From: Aedes albopictus
Lineage: Eukaryota; Arthropoda; Insecta; Diptera; Culicidae
NCBI RefSeq assembly: GCF_035046485.1
Contig: NC_085138.1
Coordinates: forward strand, 431,445,265 to 431,509,264
Reading direction: 5' to 3'
Length of the DNA stretch: 64,000 nt
In this document: positions 45,360-56,775 of the stretch, piece after piece
Numbering within the stretch: position 1 is the first letter of the stretch
Layout: the number at the start of each line of letters is the position of its first letter
Notes under the pieces: generated by a model
Databases searched by the model: none
Seen by the model: the letters and a program-made list of their open reading frames with translations, nothing else
What the model was told of the DNA's origin: nothing
Position numbers and translations under genes: made by a program

Positions 45360-45672
45360 TCTAAAATTTAAATTCATTCAAATTTGTTCTTAGTTTCCTC
45401 CAAGAGACTCCAAGAGAACCAGTCGTCGTGTTTTCGAATCGCCTGTCGCGTTTTTTCTCGTCTCCGCTTAAAGACACGGACACGTTTAATGCTTCCAGTG
45501 AGCTTTTCGCTCTTTGAAGGAAGCACGACACTAGACAACGGACTAGCATGCAACGCCCAGTGGCACAGCCGAAAACTTTTCCTGACAGCTGCGGCGGGAA
45601 TCGAACCCGCGCTCCTCAGCACGATGCGACTAAGAGCTTGGTGACCCTAGCCGCACGACCACGGAGCCGCTT
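45360..45672 (-). mobile_element. tRNA-derived SINE (second family)
   Basis: The minus strand begins with a tRNA-like head (about 45672-45588): GCGGCTCCGTGGTCGTGCGG as A-box region, a long variable-arm-like stretch, and the B box GGGTTCGATTCCCGCCGC. A tRNA-unrelated body extends to about 45360. The head resembles Leu/Ser-type tRNAs with a long variable arm and differs from the Feilai-type heads in this window. No flanking duplication is clear, so the 3' limit is approximate. Confidence 0.6.
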
Positions 45673-45941
45673 GATGTCCAGTTTCTGACAAATGAACAAA
45701 ATTACTGGTGAAAATGGGAAGTGATGATGGAATTCAGCAATACATATTTCAAAGAGAAAGTGCTTGTTAACCGTCAGGATTGTGATCAACTCATTTTTTC
45801 AGTTCTGTACAAGATTTGGAAAATGTGATTTTTTTTGGCTTGTGATTTTTTCTCTTGAGCTTTGAGAGCTTCTTTTATAAATTTGAGAAATTTCTGCTGC
45901 TCCAAATTGGGCAATCCAGAATCTTCAGTGATGGCATTATA

Positions 45942-46210
45942 CCGTCTACCCCCGTTAGTTTGAACGACACCTCATGCAAACTAACGGGGTTCATTTTCTA
46001 ATTTGAACCTCTAGTAACCCTGTGGGCATCGAAAAACACACTGATGGTAACCCTTTTTGCTGTTTTGTTTTGATTCTGCGTTCCGTTTCACCCCGTTCCA
46101 TAAGCAGAATGACATTTGAACCACTTTTAGTTTGAACGATGTGCAGGTTAGAGGGGGTCAAATTAAAAAGTGTTCAGATTAGATGAGGTCAAACCAACGG
46201 GGGTTGACGG
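45942..46210. mobile_element. TA-flanked MITE, 269 bp
   Basis: Terminal inverted repeats CCGTCTACCCCCGTTAGTTT and (from the right) CCGTCAACCCCCGTTGGTTT are flanked by TA (45940-45941 and 46211-46212). Sub-terminal repeats of AGTTTGAAC/GTTCAAA occur inside. The element is non-coding. Confidence 0.8.
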
Positions 46211-46212
46211 TA

Positions 46213-46830
46213 TCAATTAATTCTGCATTTGTGTGATTCAGTGGAGATAAGCGGTCGTTATTTGCATGTGTCACTTTTCAACTCTAGGTATAGGAAAATA
46301 GCCGCATGTCTTCAATAATCCAAAATGATCACCGGAACGGCTTAACCGGCTTAAGGGGAAAGAATCCTTTTATGTGTGTGAACTCTGGATCTGAAAAACC
46401 TGAGAAGTGCTTAGTTTCCGACAAAAAGAAAACTAGTACCAATGGAGGTGGTACCAGAAATCTACCGATCAGTAGGTCGGCTCCAGAGGCACGTTCTACC
46501 ACACGTTTAACCGCAGTAAAAAATTGGGAAATTAGGGCCGGAATTGCAAATGTGAGGGCCCGGGACACAGTGTGCTCTTTATAGTAGAAATAACATCAAA
46601 ATGGCAATTTATACAATTAGATTTTGTGACCAACATTTTGATATAGTTGGGAAACATGTTGTCAGGGGTTTGCAATGAATTACATCCTCTATTTTCAAGA
46701 ATATCTTTTACGAACACCTCATTTTTGTAAGAAATTTGGACCATTCATTTTCTAAACGGCTCTTGCCATAGTTTCTGTAAACAATAATTCAACAGTTTTG
46801 AAGTTCTATTTGAATGTGTCATAAGTTTTT
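46213..46830. other. No gene recognised
   Basis: A 92-codon plus frame at 46306-46584 has no identifiable domain. The segment near 46471-46498 repeats text seen inside the inverted-repeat element at 44913-44943, so part of this may be an unrecognised dispersed repeat. Confidence 0.3.
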
Positions 46831-46839
46831 TTCAAATAA

Positions 46840-46899
46840 TTGATTGATTTGTCTTTATTAAAGAGACTTTCAGCCCTTGGCTTGTTCGTCTCTCGTTTA
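46840..46899 (-). mobile_element. 60-bp 5'-truncated retroposon fragment
   Basis: This is the same sequence as 12636-12689 (TTGATTGATTTGTCTTTATT, then the CAGCCCTTGGC core) with its own flanking direct repeat TTCAAATAA (46831-46839 and 46900-46908). On the minus strand it ends in a short CAAT-type tail. It is a second independent, extremely short retroposition event. Confidence 0.7.
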
Positions 46900-46908
46900 T
46901 TCAAATAA

Positions 46909-47423
46909 AACAAAACAATAGAATTCCGAACATTCATTCTGCATCTCATCTTACAGCTATGACAAAAATATTCAACATATTTACGAAAATTTCTGGGAAC
47001 AATAGACAAGAAGCATGTTCTCGAAACTTTGAAACTCTGTGGAAAATTGTTCGAAATATCTTCAATAATTCCATAGAAATGAACACCAGAATTTAGCAAG
47101 AACATTTTGACTACCCATTCTATGGAGTTTTGGAATTCTTCCAGCATTTAGGTGAAAATGTAGTGAAAATAGATTGACAAGCCGTGGAAGAAGTCTAAAA
47201 ATTCATAAGGACCTGGAAAAATAGCTAAGAACCACAACATATCACATACAGTTTGCCGTAGACAGTTTAGGCAGCATAGAAAAGCTTTGTTTTGTCACAC
47301 AGTGTAATCATGGCAGTGTTCTTCATACATTTCTAACAAAGGAAAATCATTGATGATATTGTTGATAGGTACCAGAAATGACAAAATTCTCCATAACGGC
47401 ATGACTCGAGAAGCAGCTCATGT
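46909..47423. other. No gene recognised
   Basis: This is AT-rich spacer. A 113-codon minus frame has no recognisable features. Confidence 0.35.
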
Positions 47424-47529
47424 TTAACCCTCGAGTGATCGGTATTTTGTTGAAAAAAATTGCTTTTTGTAATCAGCATTAGCGTGGTGCTGGCGGTGAT
47501 GGCCAACCGCGCGACTGACGGAAGTTTAA
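47424..47529. mobile_element. Short MITE-like repeat (copy 2 of 2)
   Basis: It begins TTAACCCTCGAGTGATC and ends ACTGACGGAAGTTTAA. It is related to 28001-28122, with clear similarity through AGCGTGGTGCTGGCGGTG and ACCGCGCGACTGA. The family is diverged and non-coding. Confidence 0.5.
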
Positions 47530-48653
47530 AGAAGGCAGCATTCCTGATTCAACATTCCAATACCCGACGTTTCAATGGATTATGTTTTGATTAAGTTTAA
47601 AAGAAAAGCCTCCATTTTTTGAAGAATACCCTACAAAAAAAATCAGTAGATCTCTTCAAAATTATTCAATAACTTTACCTGTACTTTTGCAAAAATATTT
47701 TCTGCATCAGCTACATGTAATGTCTACTTGCATTCTTCCAAGGTTCAATAGATTCCAAAGTTATTTGCTCTGAAATATCTTAAAGAGCTTTGTTCAAATT
47801 ATCTGATTCTGAATTCTGAACAATACAATCTGGATAAACCGGATAAATAATTTATTGCACTTTTCCGGTTATACCAGGCGGCCAGTATTTCTGAAATTGA
47901 CGTAAAAACAAGAAGCATTTGAAGGCAAAGTGCGGATTATTGGCAAATTGAGAGATAAATTTGTTAAAATATTATTTTAATGGGATTCGTACCCACGACT
48001 CCGCATCGCTAGTCCGACGTTATAATCAACAGCACTGAAAGCGCTTTGCATTCAAATACAAAGTTTTTACTTCTGGATATTCTCCCCTGAAGTTTCATAA
48101 AAAAAAACGAATATTTTGGAGTTTTTCAAGAAAATGCATTCAGATACATCTCTTCAGAATCTTGGCTGTGTTCTTAGAGCATACTTTAATCGGCCTCTTT
48201 TTCTTCTTTCTTTTATTGTTTCTTTTTCGAAGAAATTTCAGTTAATTTCTGGTGAAATGATTAACAAAGCAACTTCAGTCGCCGCAAATGTCTAAAACAT
48301 GCAGTGCATAGAATGTAGTCGTTATTGCGTTATAACTTTTGTTGTTTTGGCTATTTTGACTTAGTTTAGAAAGATTTTTTTCATTCAATATTACTAGTAG
48401 AACTAATAGGTATTTATTTCTTCAGTATGATCGCTGTATAGGAGGTCCGCTTGTTCATATTCCACCAGCGAATAATTATACCTAGTGATTTGTTTCAGAC
48501 ATATTTGAAAGAAAATGAAATTGTATGAGTCAAAATCCAACAAAAAATCTTTTTTTAGCTGCCGGATAGCGTCAAAGCGTGGTAAAACATAAGTTCAGTA
48601 ATTTTTTTGTCAATTTCTCGATTTTTGCTTAGTGAAAATTACAACGTTTGATA
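47530..48653. other. No gene recognised; one weak tRNA-like relic
   Basis: At about 47970-48045 on the minus strand a B-box-like GGGTACGAATCCC follows a degenerate A box. It is too decayed for a tRNA call. The rest is AT-rich spacer. Confidence 0.3.
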
Positions 48654-48889
48654 GCTTTGACACTCATGCACACAACAGAAACACTTGTTTGATAAACACA
48701 TTGAGATTTGAATTATGAAAAGAAATTCACGTGCTGCGGTAGGAATCGAACCCACGACTCCCAATTTGCTAGACGGGCATTTCTTTCCTCCAAGCTTTAG
48801 AGCCACTTGACCATCTCCGTCACCGTCAATTTCAAATCTCAATTTGTTCATCAAACACGTGTTTCTGTTGTGTGCATGAATGTCAAAGC
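48654..48889 (-). mobile_element. Fold-back element enclosing a tRNA-like pol III unit
   Basis: Arms of 59 bases (48654-48712 and 48831-48889) are inverted copies with four or five mismatches, starting GCTTTGACAYTCATGCACAC. Between them, on the minus strand, lies a tRNA-like unit with a perfect-consensus A box (TGGTCAAGTGG near 48812-48802) and B box (GGTTCGATTCC near 48753-48743). A long variable-arm-like insert separates them, as in Ser/Leu tRNAs. The acceptor stem is poor. It is a chimera of MITE-like ends and a SINE-like promoter core. Confidence 0.65.
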
Positions 48890-51800
48890 ATGTTTTTTTT
48901 TTATTGTTGAAAGGTACACTCTACTATAACCCTGTCTGTATCAAAATTGCTATGGTGGACTGTACAAGCGGATGAATCCCTAAAGAGTTAATCTCTCTTT
49001 TCCGTCTTTGGAACATTACCGGCGGACTTGAAGGGTAAGAACGGATCATGCTGCTTTCGTCAAGATGAAGTGCCAACAGACACTCATATCGGATCCAGTG
49101 TAGAGCAAGAAAGGAGAAAACAATCGAACCGGTAATTGCTCTGACACGCGTGAACAGCTAACGAGGACGGGACAGTAAAAATATTGTCTGTTGATGGCTT
49201 CCAATGAGAGTTATGTATATGGATATGGTAATGCAAAAGGCGTGCAATCTTCTGCATCGCGTACTTCCAAGCAAAAACGAACGACGGGACCGACGCTGTC
49301 ACAACTCGCAAGCGACGAAGAAAAAGGGCCCGGTCCACTGGGCACAACAGCGACGATGAGTATGTAGGATAGCAGCATAAAGAGTGAAGCATGTTACTCG
49401 ATCAACTTGTTGGATCGCCGAGCTAGTGCACGGCAAGTGCGAAAATGAAGACATCGTGTCGGATTTCCCAGACACGCTTTTTGGCGTTCACGCTGCCGAA
49501 TGTTCGGTGTCAAGTTCAGGTGCAACAGCTACTCCACCTTGCGTTCGCACACAGAACAATAATAACGAGTTCCTCACTGACATTGGGCCGGCGGCGGCGT
49601 GGTGGCCGAATGGCGAGATGCAGTTATTTACGGTCACCGGGCTTGGCGCGAGATGGATTGCATTGCATTGTGCCGTGATGCCGGCTTGAGCGTTAACCGT
49701 GGCCTTGAATGGGTTGACAGGGGCTATTTGCATTTTTTCGAACATTCCAAAGCTGATTCGGTTCGGGGAGTGCAATAAAGTGGAAGAGTTACTGACTCTA
49801 GAGGAGGTTCGTCGCTTGCTGCCAATCGAATCACTGTTGCACGACTTGGAACATTTTACGCAGTATATTTTCAAGAGGCATGACTAATACAAATTAATAT
49901 TTAATTTGAAGTTGATAGTCTTATCTTAAAAATATAGTGTGCTGTCCATGAATCGAAACTGTGAAAATACTAGAAGATTTGTTGAATAATGAAAGTGAAC
50001 GTGTCTTAAGAAGGCATTCCACCCAAATCCTTAGACTTTAACAACCAATCAATGGATCAGTTCTGTGGAAATCTGTCCAATTTCGATCTTCAACTCAGCA
50101 TTTCAAAGTGAAACCATTTTGAATGATGAAGCCCACTCGTTGCCACAGCAGCAATCAATTTCACTTTCGAAATCTTAACACCCTCAACAATATCAAATCC
50201 TATCGGTGTCGATTTTAAGAGATCTCCATAATTCCAAGGACCCTCAAACAATCGACTCGAAGCTCCATCAAAGATTTTAATAAGCATAAGCGCACCATCG
50301 TCATTTATAAAGAGTCTCACCAAATCAGATTTCAACACCATGTCAGTCGGATGCGGCAACTGAAATCGCCTCCTCGGCACGTCTCGTTTATGGTTCCAAA
50401 ACGGCACAAAGTACGTCTTTATCTTAATTGCTACTTATGTGGGCAGCCACAATCGTATTAAATTCATCGGAGCTATCCACACACACACTTTGGAGGCGCA
50501 ACGAGAGCCAATCGGCATCGCGGGCTAGACTGCGCGCCAACGATTTAACTCATTCATTGGGTGCTGCGCTTCCTTCCCAGACCGAGGCGCGGATGCTGGA
50601 AAAGTGAAGCTGGCGCTAAATTGCGCTGAATCAAAGTAACGAAATGAAAAGTAATCATCTCAATGAGGCTCCATAAGTTTCCGACAATGATTTAATGAAA
50701 ACGAATCCAATCGCTTTTGCACTCGGTTGATTGGATGAGCTTTTTTTTAGGTTTATGCTCCTACGCAGCTATAACGATGTGAACTTCTGAACTTGGCGGG
50801 AGGCGTGTAGGGCACGCAATGAAATTTATTGTTCAGCGAAAGTTTAGTTATTCCACTTTCCTATTCCTAAATATGTACAAGTTTTGCAAATTTCTTTCTT
50901 AAGCTTTATTAGCTTGAACATTTAACGTTTTGTGCAAATGTTAACATAACCTCAAATGAATCAGATTAAAACCATTATAATTTGTTCAATTTCTTCATTT
51001 GACCTACGATATCAAGCACAGATCACGAACTTTTGCATCGTCTAGCCGAAATTGGGATCGCCCGGTATGGAAGAACGCACTGCGTTCCATCGACATAGTC
51101 GAACCTACGCACATTTGAACCGATCCATATTCGTTCGCGATAAACCTCATTCAGATGGACGATTGAATGGGGGAGAAATCCAATTACATTCCGTAGCAAA
51201 TTCCACTCCAATTCTGATGCTGGGCTGGGGTCCGAACGATTATTGGCGCCCAAAATGGTAGGGCTGTTTAGCAAGTCGATATCGTTCAACCTCTCTGGTC
51301 GCTGCCAGCAGGCAGCGGTATGCTGTGCTGTGGCGCTGCGCCAGATAGCCTTAATTGGTTGCTGCATTTATGTTGAATGGAGGATAATCTGGTTTAAAAT
51401 TGTTTTCCGTTCAGGCCCAGTCAATTGCTCTATGTAATATGAATGAACTTTGTTGGTCAAATGATTAGATCAAAATGGGGAAAGAGTAATTCATCGCGAA
51501 CTACTCGTACGTAAGTCATAAAGAGAGGCCCATACTGTCTGGCTGGTACACGTGCAGCTATGAAATAAGGTCATGCTGAAAGTGTCTGGGTTCGATTCCT
51601 CAAATTTCTCCCTTTGAAGCTGTAAAACAATGTCTGTTCTAATAGAGAAGTCACGGGGAAAGAAATCCATGTTATCCCTACTTTCTCTCATCGTGGAAAT
51701 TCATAATTTCTCGTTCACTGCCACACTGACGCTGTTGTTTCATCAGCTGCCTTGATTATCCATGCTAACATTCTCCGTTTCGTTAAAGTGTTCATTATAG

Positions 51801-51898
51801 TGCTGCTTCCACCTTTCAATCACCTCACGTCCCACAGTTATGCGAATCCTTACAAAAGGTAAAAAAAAGCCTTAAAGTTTACACACTGGAACCTCTTT
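48890..51898. other. Long stretch with no recognised gene
   Basis: About 3 kb of mostly unique DNA. Frames of 101-128 codons occur on both strands around 49384-49887, 50090-50407 and 51023-51367. None contains a motif, signal or membrane segment I can tie to a family, and opposing frames overlap, which suggests chance. GC-rich text at 49250-49850 and 50450-50620 might be regulatory. A B-box-like GGGTTCGATTCC near 51588 lacks a partner A box. Confidence 0.3.
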
Positions 51899-51912
51899 TT
51901 ATGCCCGTGGCT

Positions 51913-52189
51913 CCTCTTTTCTCCTCTTCTTGGCGTAACGTCCTCACTGGGACAAAGCCTGCTTCTCAGCTTAGTGTTCTATGAGCACTTCCACAGTTAT
52001 TAACTGAGAGCTTCCTCTGCCAATGACCATTTTGCATGTGTATATCGTGTGGCAGGCACGAAGATACTCTATGCCCAAGGAAGTCAAGGAAATTTCCTTT
52101 ACGAAAAGATCCTGGACCGACCGGGAATCGAACCCGTCACCCTCAGCATGGTCATGCTGAATACCCGTGCGTTTACCACCTCGGCTATA
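51913..52189 (-). mobile_element. Feilai-type tRNA-derived SINE, full length (copy 2)
   Basis: Over 95 percent identical to the copy at 3720-4008, in the same orientation. The tRNA-like head lies at about 52189-52110 with B box GGGTTCGATTCCCGG, and the tail end at 51913. A separate 13-bp duplication, TATGCCCGTGGCT (51900-51912 and 52190-52202), proves an independent insertion. The near-identity of the copies suggests recent amplification. Confidence 0.88.
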
Positions 52190-52319
52190 TATGCCCGTGG
52201 CTGGGGGTGCATAAATTTAAAAAGGCATGAAAAGAAGTACAATTTATGCATAAATTAGGTTTGGGCTTTAACGAAAGAATCTAGTTCGTCAGAACAGGTC
52301 TGGCTCCTGGGCATTTCAG

Positions 52320-52517
52320 GTGGAGCTAATGAGGGTTTCCAGAAAATTCCCAAAGACCCTTAAAAGGGGGTTCCCTGGTGGCTACAGAGGCGTTTCAGGG
52401 GGTTGTTCAAGAGGACTTGAGGAGCCTTTTAAGGGCGTTCTGGAAGGATTTATTGGCGTTTTAACGGAGTTACAAGAATTCGGGGGGAATTCAATAGTAT
52501 TAAGGGGGTTTCACCAG
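52320..52517. repeat. Degenerate G-rich repeat field, left part
   Basis: GGGGTTTCAGGGGGTT-like units occur. The same type of repeat resumes at 53846 after the LINE-like insertion, so the insertion split one array. Confidence 0.7.
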
Positions 52518-52594
52518 TAGACAGCCAATACTAGCAGCCTTCGGACGTGTTTACGATTCGCTCCCGTGCTCCGTTTTGTTTTCTGGTAGTAAAA

Positions 52595-53750
52595 ATGTAT
52601 AGTGTTCGAAAAAACACTCTTGTAGTGGATTTTAACGATCTCCCAGTTCGACCAGATGTTGGCAGAGTCCATCATTTTCTGGAGAATGAAATTAAGTTAA
52701 ATAACGCGAAGGTCAACAGCATACAGTTACATCACACCCGTAACTGTGTGTAAATTGAAATGAAAGACCATGATATAGCGCTGCGATACGAAAAAGAGCA
52801 TCCAACGGTCTTTCATTTACAACGACAAGCCCTTTAAGATCCCCGTCTACGTTGATAGCGAGGCGGTTACCGTAAGAGTGTGTGACCTTCCGCCGTCCAT
52901 GCCTCATACAACCGTTGGAAATTTTATGATAAGGTTTGGAGACGTCATCTCCATCCAAAATGAGCGTTGGAAAAATTACTTTGGCGGTGTTTTCAACGGA
53001 GTACGAGTTCTGCAAATGAGACTCAAACAGTATATCCCATCGTTTATTACAATAGATAATCAGATGGCTACAGTTCATCATCCAAATCAGATTCGAACCT
53101 GTAGATATTGCTCTAAATCAGCACATCCCAACCAGAAGTTTTCTGATGTAACAGCATCCGAAAACAAGAACACACCAACAACAGCATCAGCAACTCCATC
53201 AAACGAAACAATATTCAACGAGACAGAGTTCCCGCCGATTCCAAATGTGCAATCAATAGGGCACTGCATGAAATTATCTCCTTCTCTTTCACTCTTGCAG
53301 AAATTTTGTAAACAACAAGGCCAAGAAACGTCAGAATCCCATACAAAATCAAAACAATGCATTGCCCTATAGGGCGCTGCATGAAATTCTCTCCTTCTCT
53401 TTCACTCTTACAGAAATTTTATAAACAACAAGGCCAAGAAACGTCAAAATCCCATGCAAAATCAAAACAATGCAGTACCCTATTCCATCTTCTTCCGAAA
53501 CGAGCAGCGGCAAACGTGTGATTGCTGCGATCTAAAACAAGACAAAAAGCCTACCTACGGACCAATCCACACAGCAACAGACAAAGAGCGATATCGATGG
53601 CGACGATGACCAGAACGATGATGGATCTACATCTCCGTGTGAAGGCTTTGATGCGTGTACCAACAAGCGACGGCTGTCAACTCGGCGAGGCAAGGAGAAG
53701 AAAAAAAATATGTGGCATTCGGGGATCCGGAATAATTGATTGTGATTCCA
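52595..53750 (+). pseudogene. LINE ORF1 (gag-like, zinc-knuckle) relic
   Basis: ORF1 starts MYSVRKNTLVVDFNDLPVRP and is broken by an in-frame TAA at about 52751 and a one-base shift near 52800. It then continues as KPFKIPVYVDSEAVTVRVCD, LPPSMPHTTVGNFMIRFGD and ITIDNQMATVHHPNQIRTC. A zinc-knuckle-like CRYCSKSAHPNQKF follows near 53100, where the last cysteine of CX2CX4HX4C is replaced by phenylalanine. After a double MITE insertion (53259-53480) it resumes with an acidic DGDDDQNDDG and basic KRRLSTRRGKEKKK tail to about 53750. The family resembles I/Loner-type ORF1 proteins, and I am unsure of the exact clade. Confidence 0.7.
53259..53480. mobile_element. Tandem pair of 109-bp TA-flanked mini-elements
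   Basis: Two head-to-tail copies (53259-53367 and 53372-53480) are about 93 percent identical. Each begins GGGCRCTGCATGAAATT and ends ATGCAKTRCCC. TA lies on the outer sides, and TATA lies between them. The pair interrupts LINE ORF1. The element is too short to encode anything. Confidence 0.75.
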
Positions 53751-53845
53751 ACTGATGTGTTAATTTCTTCTTGGGAAGTATTGTTATTCGGCCCCGTTAA
53801 GCTCCCGGGCGTTTGGGCCTGCAAAATAAACGAATATGAAATAAG

Positions 53846-54085
53846 GAAGTTTCAGGGACGTTTCGAGGGGCATTAAGGGCAATTCAGGGGTCAGGGTCGT
53901 TTTAGGGGGTTTTAAAAATACATATCTATAAATCAAAGGGTATTTCAGGGGCGTCTCAAAAGATATTGTGATGGGGTCTCTGAAAATCCTCTTTCCTAAA
54001 ATGCCTCCAAGATCTCCCTCGGACCCCACCTACGCACCTGAAACCCTCCGAAACCCACGAAAACGCATGCGTAGCGCCTCTGAAT
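53846..54085. repeat. Degenerate G-rich repeat field, right part, with strand flip
   Basis: TTTCAGGGGCG-like units run to about 53970. Complementary CCTCTGAATCCCGCC-like units follow to about 54085. Confidence 0.65.
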
Positions 54086-54089
54086 CCCG

Positions 54090-54555
54090 CCGAGGAGGAG
54101 GAAGAGGACAATTACCGTTTTTTTTTATGCGGTACCTACCTTGGGGTACATCAAACTTCATGGTTTTACAAAAAATCATTACTCCAGCAGTATTTAGGGA
54201 ACCATGGTTCCCTCGCGGAAGAGGACATAGCGTACCTTCATTTTTAATTTACAACTAAAATCACTCTATTTGATGTAAACTTTTATCTCATACATTTGAC
54301 ATCGTTGATAAGCATATTTAGACCATTTGGGAACAACTGATTGTGGCCACCGGATATAATCTTCGAAGGAACTTGCTACATGCTGTATTCTACGGCTGTA
54401 AGCTATTTGTCTGGGCCTCAATTATGAACTTTAGTGGTACATATAATTTCCTTTAAAGAATTTATTTTGTATACTTACATTTTTTATCCCAAATAGATCA
54501 GAGCATGTTTCTCAACTCTCCTTCATAGATTTTCGTTGTGATTTGTCCATACATT
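54090..54555. other. No gene recognised
   Basis: This is AT-rich spacer. I see no supported feature. Confidence 0.4.
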
Positions 54556-54559
54556 ACTT

Positions 54560-56175
54560 AAAATTTTCCTGTAGTTCGTATAAGAAATTCTGCAGAGATT
54601 CCTCCCGAAATTCCTGTTGGGATGGCTTCTAGAACGTATCCATGAAATACTTCTAGGTCTCCTCTAAAATTTTCTGTAGGAAATTATCTGAAAATTGCTC
54701 TAGCGATTCCTCCAGAGATATTCTTACGATTCCTCTAGGGATCCCTCCAGAAATTCCTGCTAGTAGATCTCCTGTAGTATTTACCAAAATTCCTCCAGAA
54801 ATTACAGCTGTGATTTCTCCTTAAATACCTCAAGAGATTTTTTGTTTCTGTGATTATGGGAGAAATCTTGAGAAAATTTCATAAATTAATCTCAGGTAGA
54901 TTTTGGGAATCTCAAGAAAAATCCCAAAAAGGAATTCCTGGATAAATCGTTGTAAAATCTCTGGAGGAATCCAAGCAGACTCCTACAGGGATTTCTCTCA
55001 AAACTTTTCCCGGAATACTACTGGGATTCCTTCGGAAATTTCTGGCGGAACCCCAGAATGTTTTGCTAAGGTTAATGATTTTTTAGCATAGCGATTTTAT
55101 CTGGTGAGCTCTTGCTGGATGACGTCCAAAAGCAAAAACAGGATAAATTCCAACCGATAATGCTTATGAATTTTAACAAGAATACCGAAATAAATCTTAG
55201 TGGGAATTCCTAGGAAATTCATGTAGAAATTAGTGGAAATATCTAAAGAAATCATTGGAGAAATCCACGAAGAAATCAAATCAAAATTACTGGAAGAGTA
55301 CCACTAAGAATTTCTTGAGGAATCCTAGCAGGAATTCCGACAGAATTTCTCCAAAGATTTCAACAGAAACTCCTCCTAGAATCGCTTCAAAAATGTTTGC
55401 TGAAATAACTCCAGATGTTTCTCGTTGGATCCCTCCTGGATTCTGTCCTGGGGTTCCTCCAGGAAATCATATTCAAGTTCCTCCAAGCCTGTTGGGATTT
55501 CTCTAAAAATCTTTCAAATGAATGATCCAAAGATTTTTGCATGGATTTCTGAATGAATTCCTTCAGAATTTTTTCCTGAGACTCTTCCAGAAATGCTTGC
55601 TGCGAATCCGCCAGTGAGTTTAAAAAGCACTGCTCCAGAAAAGTCTTCTGAATTACTTTTAGAAATTACTTATGTGACTCCACCAGGAATTTCTTCAAGG
55701 ATTGCCTCAGATATTTACACAAATTCCTGCTGAGATTTCTCCAGGCATTCTTGCTGGGATTTTTCAAGCATTTCTAGTTTCGAATTATCCAGTATTTACT
55801 CTCAGAAGTCCCCCCGGAAATCTTGGAGGATGCCTAACAAGTATTGTCTGAAGACACCCTGCAAAATTCGTGGATGGTTCCCAACAGACATTTCTGTCGG
55901 AGCCCATTCATGGAATAATCTCTTGAGAAATTTCTGTAGGAATTCTTTGAGAAAGCCTTTAGAATAAATGCTGGTGGAATTACTAAGAAGTCATTGAATA
56001 AATTGCAAGAATGGTGTGGAATGTCTGTGGGAACCTGTGTAGAATTTCCTCTAAGAATTTCTGAGGGATTTCTGAAATCGTCTGGAAGAATCCTTGCAGG
56101 AATCCCTGATGCAGCTTCTGAAGATTTCCCTACAGCAATTGCTGCAGGAGTTCCTAAATATATGAACAAAAAAAA
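54560..56175. repeat. Degenerate repeat field with several strand switches
   Basis: ATTCCTCCAGAAATTCCT-type units prevail at 54560-54840 and 55340-55790. Reverse-complement units prevail at about 54850-54950, 55140-55330 and 55830-56160. All frames here are low-complexity translations. Confidence 0.8.
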
Positions 56176-56246
56176 TTTATAAAATCAGGGTCGCCCATTT
56201 TCCCGGACAAGTCAGGTGCATTTTTTTCTACTGACATTACTTACTT

Positions 56247-56772
56247 TGAAAAATCATATTTCAAGAACAAAGCATCGTAGAAACAAAGTATTTTTTTAGA
56301 AAATGAAAGCAAATTTCCTCAGAAATCCAAAAAATATGAACTGGAAAGAATTTTCCGCATTTGTAAAGAAAAGCCGGAAAAACTATGACCGAACTCGTGG
56401 AAAATTTTCAGAAAAAATGTTTTTGAGAGGATAATTTTGTAAGCTTTAACCACTGAAATTTTTGGAATGCACTTTTTTTCGTTTTTGAGTTATGGCCAAT
56501 TTTGTTGATAAGCCTTTTCTTGGAAAAATCATAACTCAAGTACGATGCATCGTAGAAACAAAGTTTTTTTTTTAATGAAGATGAATTCTCTCAGGAATCC
56601 AAAAAAAATATGAAGTGGAATAAGTTTTCCACAAAATTTTCCACCGTTGAGAAAATTCATAATGAAAATTGTCAACAATATTTTTGAGAAGGTTGTTTTA
56701 TAAGCTTTGAGCGCTGCAATTTTTGGAATACACTTTTTTTTTCGTTCCTGAGTTATGGCCAATTTTGTGAAA
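56247..56772. repeat. Two-unit tandem repeat of about 270 bp
   Basis: Unit 1 (from about 56247) and unit 2 (from about 56521) share, in the same order, GAAAAATCATA, GCATCGTAGAAACAAAG, AGGAATCCAAAAAAAATATGA, TTTTTGAGA and GAGTTATGGCCAATTTTGT. Divergence is 15-20 percent. The repeat is non-coding and A/T-rich. Confidence 0.8.
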
Positions 56773-56775
56773 AAT

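Larger units (their letters stand above)
52518..53845 (+). mobile_element. ORF1-only non-LTR retrotransposon copy
   Basis: A 5' leader (CGCTCCCGTGCTCCG near 52559) precedes a gag-like ORF1. About 100 bases of apparent 3' end with GCCCCGTTAAGCTCCCGGGC (near 53790) and AATAAACGAATATGAAATAA follow immediately. No endonuclease or RT sequence lies between. The unit is embedded in a G-rich degenerate array that continues on both sides. It is either an internally deleted LINE or a short non-autonomous derivative that keeps ORF1. Confidence 0.65.

Noticed and set aside
48725..48825. Functional tRNA-Ser/Leu gene
   Set aside because: The boxes match consensus, but acceptor pairing is poor and the unit is enclosed by inverted repeats.
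49384..49887. Overlapping frames of 101-128 codons on both strands
   Set aside because: The opposing frames overlap and neither shows family features or codon bias that I can see.
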